From assembly GCF_000069185.1 (NCBI RefSeq), contig NC_010397.1:2728001-2792000 (forward strand): a stretch of DNA of 64,000 bases, in the 5' to 3' direction. Shown here in pieces: positions 59,930 through 64,000 of the stretch. Made by a program: the position numbers and the translations under genes. The stretch comes from Mycobacteroides abscessus ATCC 19977 (lineage in GTDB: Bacteria > Actinomycetota > Actinomycetes > Mycobacteriales > Mycobacteriaceae). Numbering within the stretch: position 1 is the first letter of the stretch; each line of letters opens with the position of its first letter. A model generated the notes under the pieces. It saw only the letters and a program-made list of their open reading frames with translations. It was not told where the DNA came from and made no database searches.

Positions 59930-60283
59930 TTAAGCCTCTTGCTCGCGTAGCGCCGCCTCGACGTCCAGGTCCCTCACCTGCTGTACCAAATCGGCCAACG
60001 ACGCCGGAGGCAACGCGCCCGCCTGGTTGAAGACCAACTGCCCCTGCTTGAACGCCATCAGCGTGGGAATCGAGCGGATATTCGCCGCCGACGCCAGAGC
60101 CTGTTCGGCCTCGGTGTCCACCTTGGCGTGCACCACATCGGGGTTGGCTTCCGACGACGCTTCGAAGACCGGGCCGAACTGACGGCACGGTCCACACCAG
60201 GACGCCCAGAAGTCGACCAGCACGATGTCGTTGTCGTGGATCAGGTCATTGAACGCGTCAGCGGTGATGTCACGTGTTGCCAT
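59930..60283 (-). CDS. trxA: thioredoxin
   Basis: The 117-residue protein has the thioredoxin active site FWASWCGPC (Cys 30 and 33), KVDTEAEQALA and the cis-Pro loop IRSIPTLMAF. It corresponds to the thioredoxin beside echA12 in M. tuberculosis (Rv1471, confusingly called trxB1). It reduces cytoplasmic protein disulfides. The stop codon is 14 bases before the palindrome. Confidence 0.95.
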   Translation of the reverse strand: MATRDITADAFNDLIHDNDIVLVDFWASWCGPCRQFGPVFEASSEANPDVVHAKVDTEAEQALASAANIRSIPTLMAFKQGQLVFNQAGALPPASLADLVQQVRDLDVEAALREQEA

Positions 60284-60326
60284 GTAGTCCTCAACGTTGC
60301 CGGAGTGCGCGATGTTCCGCCGGCGG

Positions 60327-61454
60327 TCAGTAGAGCGCCGACAGTGCCTTGCCGATATTGAATCCGACGAATTCGCCCTGCCTGCCGGACCGCAGCTTGT
60401 TCACCCACTCCGGGTCCGACAACAGCGCCCGTCCGACCGCGATGACGTCGAACTCGTTATCGGCGAATTGACGCAGCACCGCCTCGACAGGTGCAGGTTC
60501 GATATCGCGCACCTCCGAAGGTTTGAACTCCGTCTGCAACCCGACCGAGCCAACGGCGACGGCCGGCAGGCCGGTGAGTCGTTTGGTCCAGCCCGCCAGG
60601 CTCAACTCTCCGTCGGCGCCCGCCAGCTCCGGGAACGCGGGCACATAGTGCCGACGGGTGGACGGATGAAAGACGTCCACACCCGCATCCACGAGGGGCG
60701 CCAGCAGGCCTTCCAGTTCCGCGGGGCTGTCGGCCAGCGTCGCGGTGTAATCGGCCTGCTTCCACTGCGAAAACCGGTACAGGATAGGGAAATCCGGCCC
60801 CACAGCGGCACGTACCGCACGCACCACCTCCACCGGGAACCGCAACCGCTGCGCTGCCGAGCCACCGTAGCCGTCGGCGCGAACGTTGGTCCGCTCCCAC
60901 AGGAACTGGTCGAGCAGGTAGCCGTGGGCACCGTGCAGTTCGACCGCGTCGAACCCGGCGGCCTTGGCGTTGCGGGCGGCCTCCGCGTACTGCCCCGCAA
61001 GCGGGGCGAGCTCACCGGTCTGCAACGCGCGCCCGCGGGGCGACGCGTCACCGGCCAAACCCGACGGGCTCACCGACTCCACCCCGGGGTTGAACTCCGG
61101 ATCGACACCGCGCTCCACACCCTGATGCCAGAGCTGTGCGGCGATCACCGATCCCTCCCCATGCACCGCATCGGTGACGGCCGACCACCCCGCCAGCGAA
61201 TCAGCACCGGCCAGCCGCGGCACATTCGACTGCCCACCGGCGGCATCATGCGGGATGAAGACGCCCTCGGTGATGATGAGGCCGACACCACCAGCCGCGC
61301 GACGCCGATAGTAGGCGGCCACATTCTCTCCCGGCACACCACCGGGCGAGGCCGACCGCGTCATCGGCGCCATCGCGAATCGGTTGGGCGATGTCATCGA
61401 TTTGACAGCGAAGGGCTCGAAAAGGGGCGCTACGTCTGGTCTCACGTCGGTCAC
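60327..61454 (-). CDS. Old Yellow Enzyme-family NADH:flavin oxidoreductase
   Basis: The 375-residue TIM-barrel flavoprotein shows NRFAMAPMTRSASPGGVP near the N-terminus (FMN site), QLWHQGVERG, FDAVELHGAHGYLLDQFLWERTNVR and the C-terminal VGRALLSDPEWVNKLRSG phosphate-binding region. It likely reduces activated alkenes or fatty acyl derivatives; the natural substrate is unknown. The start is GTG at 61454. It precedes thioredoxin by 43 bp on the same strand. Confidence 0.92.
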   Translation of the reverse strand: MTDVRPDVAPLFEPFAVKSMTSPNRFAMAPMTRSASPGGVPGENVAAYYRRRAAGGVGLIITEGVFIPHDAAGGQSNVPRLAGADSLAGWSAVTDAVHGEGSVIAAQLWHQGVERGVDPEFNPGVESVSPSGLAGDASPRGRALQTGELAPLAGQYAEAARNAKAAGFDAVELHGAHGYLLDQFLWERTNVRADGYGGSAAQRLRFPVEVVRAVRAAVGPDFPILYRFSQWKQADYTATLADSPAELEGLLAPLVDAGVDVFHPSTRRHYVPAFPELAGADGELSLAGWTKRLTGLPAVAVGSVGLQTEFKPSEVRDIEPAPVEAVLRQFADNEFDVIAVGRALLSDPEWVNKLRSGRQGEFVGFNIGKALSALY

Positions 61455-61506
61455 GAGGTGTCAAACTACGCCGTCACCGCATCCATTCCAGATAACGTGG
61501 TCAACC

Positions 61507-62277
61507 ATGTCACCAAACCTCAGGCCCCGGCCCGCGTTCCTGGTGATCGCCAGCGCGGTCCTGTTGTCGAGCACGGCATGCGGCGGGTCCCAGGACAAAC
61601 CCACGGTGTCATCCCCCGGCCCCGCTTCGACCACTGTGACACGTCACGCCGGCGGGCATGACCGGGCCGGCGGGCTCATCTCGGCGGTAAGCGGGCACAC
61701 CGTGCAAGTGGCTACGCCCGACGGCGGCACCGCAGATATCGACTTCAACACCATGACCAAACTCACCGAGGTGCGGCCGGGAGAGCTTTCCGATGTGGTG
61801 GTCGGCAGCTGCGTGAGCGTACTGTCGGCGCCCAGCGCGGATACCGACGACGTCACCGCGCAGCGGGTACTGATCAGTGCCGCCGAGGACAACAAGTGCG
61901 CCGCCGACACACCACCCGGCGGTGCGCCACCTCCCGGCATACCCCAGACACCGCCTCTCCCGGGGCCGGAGGGGCCGCCACCGGGCGCGCCGGCCCCATT
62001 CGGCGGGCCGAATGTGCAGGGCGGGGTCGCCTCCGTCAACGGCAACACCATTGTGGTGACCAACACCAACCCGAGCGCGGGGTCGGCGATACAGACCAAT
62101 GTCACGGTGAACGACGACACCAAGTACGACAAACGCCAGCCCGCAGAGGCCATCGCCATCACCGCCGGCAAATGCGCTGACGCCCGGGGCACCAAGGACG
62201 GCCAGGGCGTACTGCAGGCCACCAAGATCGACCTCGGTCCCGCCGTCGATGAGAGGTGCGGACCGCCACTACGGTGA
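61507..62277 (+). CDS. DUF5666-like lipoprotein, copy 1
   Basis: The 256-residue product has a lipoprotein signal ending SSTAC-GG, then two repeats of a small beta domain: GGLISAVSGHTVQVATPDGG and GGVASVNGNTIVVTNTN, each followed by a segment ending in a Cys (VVVGSCVSVL and ITAGKCADA). A Pro/Gly-rich linker lies between (PPGGAPPPGIPQTPPLPG). This repeat pattern fits DUF5666. The starting ATG is at 61507, close to the divergent oxidoreductase gene. A same-length paralogue is at 62886-63656. Confidence 0.78.
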   Translation: MSPNLRPRPAFLVIASAVLLSSTACGGSQDKPTVSSPGPASTTVTRHAGGHDRAGGLISAVSGHTVQVATPDGGTADIDFNTMTKLTEVRPGELSDVVVGSCVSVLSAPSADTDDVTAQRVLISAAEDNKCAADTPPGGAPPPGIPQTPPLPGPEGPPPGAPAPFGGPNVQGGVASVNGNTIVVTNTNPSAGSAIQTNVTVNDDTKYDKRQPAEAIAITAGKCADARGTKDGQGVLQATKIDLGPAVDERCGPPLR

Positions 62278-62283
62278 ATACGT

Positions 62284-62778
62284 ATGGATATCCGCCATGC
62301 GAAGCCGTCCGATCATTCGGCCATCAAAGACGCCATCCCGCAGTGGTGGTCGGGTTCACGCACCCCTGCACAGGCACGCGAGCTCAGCCTGTTGGTGCCC
62401 CCGCTGTTTCTTCAGCATTTCGGCTCCACCAGTTGGGTGGCCGAAGACGGGGGCACATTGGCAGGGTTCCTGATCGGGTTTCATTCGGCAGATCACGGCG
62501 ATCAGGCGTACATACATTTCGTCGGCGTCGACCCCGCACACCGCGGCCAAGGGGTGGGACGCCACCTCTACGACCTGTTTTTCACGCAGGCTCGAGATGC
62601 CGGGCGCAGCGTCGTCAAAGCGATCACCTCACCACGCAACACCGCATCAATCCGGTATCACGCCGCGCTCGGATTCGTACTGCAACCGGGAGACAAGGAA
62701 GTCGGAGGCGTACCGGTCCACACCGATTACGACGGACCCGGAGAGGATCGCGTCTGTTTCATCCGGCGGATCGCGTGA
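62284..62778 (+). CDS. GNAT-family N-acetyltransferase
   Basis: The 164-residue protein has the acetyl-CoA-binding motif A VDPAHRGQGVGRHLYDLFF near residue 81 and motif B NTASIRYHAALGFV near 119. It starts six bases after the first lipoprotein gene and is probably co-transcribed with it. The substrate is unknown. It is embedded between two paralogous lipoprotein genes. Confidence 0.9.
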   Translation: MDIRHAKPSDHSAIKDAIPQWWSGSRTPAQARELSLLVPPLFLQHFGSTSWVAEDGGTLAGFLIGFHSADHGDQAYIHFVGVDPAHRGQGVGRHLYDLFFTQARDAGRSVVKAITSPRNTASIRYHAALGFVLQPGDKEVGGVPVHTDYDGPGEDRVCFIRRIA

Positions 62779-62885
62779 GGCGGCACGCCATGACATCCAC
62801 AGCAACTTCGCACACGGGCCGGAGCCCGACCCCAGCCGCGGTAAGCACGCTGAGTTGTCCCATTCGCCGATCACGGAGAGCATCA

Positions 62886-63656
62886 ATGACCCCCACCCAG
62901 ACACTTGCCCAACCACGATTCGCCCGCGGGGCGCTGCTGGCATTCGCCGGCCTGACAGCATTCTCGGTGGCGGCGTGCGGCACGCACGGCGACACCAATG
63001 CCGCCTCGACACGTTCATCGGCGCCCACCACATCGTCGTCGGCCCCCCACGGCGAGCACAACGAGAAGGGCCACGTCAGCGGCCTCATCGTGTCGGTGTC
63101 GGGTAACAGCGTCGAAGTGACCAAGCAGAACGGCAACGCGACCGTCAGCTTCGGTCAATCGACGAAAGTCTCCGAGATCTTCGCGGCGCAGCTATCGGAT
63201 GTCACGGCGGGCAGCTGCATCGCCGCTATGACACCACCGGACTCCAACCCGCCAACCGCCCGTCGCGTCATGATGTGGCCGTCCGCGGACGGTAGTTGTG
63301 TGCGCGAACATCCGAAGGAACAGCAGTCCACCTCTCCCGCCCCGACGTCCGGCAAGCGCCCCGAGCATGAGGGCATTCGCGGCACCGTGGCCTCGGTCAG
63401 TGGAAACGCCATCACGGTGACCGGTACGGATCCGAACGGCACAGCCACCGGCCCCACCACCGTGACCGTCAACAACGACACAACGTATGCCAAACGGGCC
63501 CCGGTGGATCAAAATGCGATCGCCACGGGCAAGTGCATGGCCGCGCACGGCACCGACGACGCGTCCGGAAACCTGCAAGCCACGTCGATCACGCTGCGTG
63601 CGGCGCGGGACGGCTCATGCGATGGCGGCGGCCACGAAGGCCATCACCAGCGCTAG
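62886..63656 (+). CDS. DUF5666-like lipoprotein, copy 2
   Basis: This 256-residue product has the signal AFSVAAC-GT and the same two-repeat plan as copy 1: SGLIVSVSGNSVEVTKQNGN and GTVASVSGNAITVTGTDPNG with cysteines at the ends of the repeats (VTAGSCIAAM, ATGKCMAAHG). TYAKRAPVDQNAIATGKC matches KYDKRQPAEAIAITAGKC of copy 1. The C-terminus is His-rich (GHEGHHQR), which copy 1 lacks and which might bind metal. It ends overlapping the converging DUF59 gene by four bases. Confidence 0.8.
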   Translation: MTPTQTLAQPRFARGALLAFAGLTAFSVAACGTHGDTNAASTRSSAPTTSSSAPHGEHNEKGHVSGLIVSVSGNSVEVTKQNGNATVSFGQSTKVSEIFAAQLSDVTAGSCIAAMTPPDSNPPTARRVMMWPSADGSCVREHPKEQQSTSPAPTSGKRPEHEGIRGTVASVSGNAITVTGTDPNGTATGPTTVTVNNDTTYAKRAPVDQNAIATGKCMAAHGTDDASGNLQATSITLRAARDGSCDGGGHEGHHQR

Positions 63657-63997
63657 ACGGTGAAGCCGAGGGCCCGGAGCTGCTCCCGACCATCGTCGGT
63701 GATCTTGTCCGGGCCCCACGGCGGCACCCAGACCCAGTTGATCTTGATCTCTTTGACAAGTCCCGCGCCGACGAGGGCGTTACGCGACTGGTCCTCGATC
63801 ACATCGGTGAGCGGACATGCCGCCGACGTGAGGGTCATGTCGATGACCGCGACCTTGCCGCTCTCGCTCTCCTCGACATTCAGCCCGTACACCAGGCCCA
63901 GATCGACCACGTTGATACCGAGCTCTGGGTCGACGACATCGCGCATCGCCTCCTCGACATCTTCGAGAAGCTTTACTTCCTCTGATACCTCGGTCAT
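63653..63997 (-). CDS. DUF59/SufT-like iron-sulfur assembly factor (Rv1466-like)
   Basis: The 114-residue protein has DPELGINVVDLGLVYGL near residue 22 and MTLTSAACPLTDVIEDQ with the conserved cysteine near residue 61, the DUF59 hallmarks. Such proteins (SufT, PaaD-like) help deliver iron-sulfur clusters. In M. tuberculosis Rv1466 ends the suf operon, so suf genes are expected to the right of the window. The ATG is at 63997, three bases from the window edge; upstream context is not visible. Confidence 0.92.
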   Translation of the reverse strand: MTEVSEEVKLLEDVEEAMRDVVDPELGINVVDLGLVYGLNVEESESGKVAVIDMTLTSAACPLTDVIEDQSRNALVGAGLVKEIKINWVWVPPWGPDKITDDGREQLRALGFTV

Positions 63998-64000
63998 CGC

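Overview
The window is a stretch of a high-G+C chromosome from a rapidly growing mycobacterium. The genes and their order (bioA-bioF-bioD, treX, ilvA, dnaE1, lspA, dinX, ileS, mutA-mutB-meaB, hemH-inhA-fabG1, the moxR1 operon, ripA-ripB, acn, echA12, thioredoxin) follow the Rv1466-Rv1570 part of the M. tuberculosis map as I remember it. Large pieces of that map are absent and other genes sit in the gaps. My best guess is the M. abscessus-chelonae group; the species is an inference. I see no tRNA, rRNA, insertion sequence, prophage or CRISPR array.

Layout: 1-3.1 kb, biotin genes, minus strand, with a BioQ-like operator. 3.2-7.6 kb, a membrane acyltransferase and treX, plus strand. 7.6-9.2 kb, ilvA and a deazaflavin-type oxidoreductase. 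9.4-11.2 kb, three uncharacterised membrane genes. 11.2-18 kb, dnaE1 and the coupled lspA-rluD-rarD-lipoprotein cluster. 18-20.9 kb, asparaginase, DNA polymerase IV and a methyltransferase. 21-24.5 kb, ileS with a T-box leader whose promoter lies in the end of the upstream MFS gene. 24.5-28.3 kb, MFS/LysR pair, a DUF294-type nucleotidyltransferase and a DnaQ-like exonuclease. 28.4-33.5 kb, methylmalonyl-CoA mutase and its chaperone.

34.4-39.1 kb is the most unusual part. An M-box (Mg2+) riboswitch on the minus strand precedes a 45-residue protein, a soluble MgtE-like sensor with no membrane domain, an NRAMP-family transporter whose metal site is altered as in NRAMP-related Mg2+ transporters, a second 43-residue protein paralogous to the first, and two coupled DoxX-like membrane proteins. 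Several strong RNA hairpins separate the cistrons. I read this as one Mg2+-controlled uptake operon with two undescribed small proteins.

39.2-50.7 kb holds SPFH/NfeD membrane-quality proteins, ferrochelatase, the FAS-II pair fabG1-inhA (with a 12-bp tandem repeat upstream), the moxR1-DUF58-VWA operon and the peptidoglycan hydrolases RipB and RipA. 50.7-56.5 kb holds aconitase with its TetR regulator, a DinB-like protein, two AMIN-like exported proteins and a small HTH protein. 56.6-61.5 kb holds an ABC-F protein, echA12, a VC0807-like membrane protein with a 43-bp palindrome at its start, thioredoxin and an ene-reductase-type flavoprotein. 61.5-64 kb holds two paralogous DUF5666-like lipoproteins around a GNAT acetyltransferase, and a SufT-like DUF59 protein.
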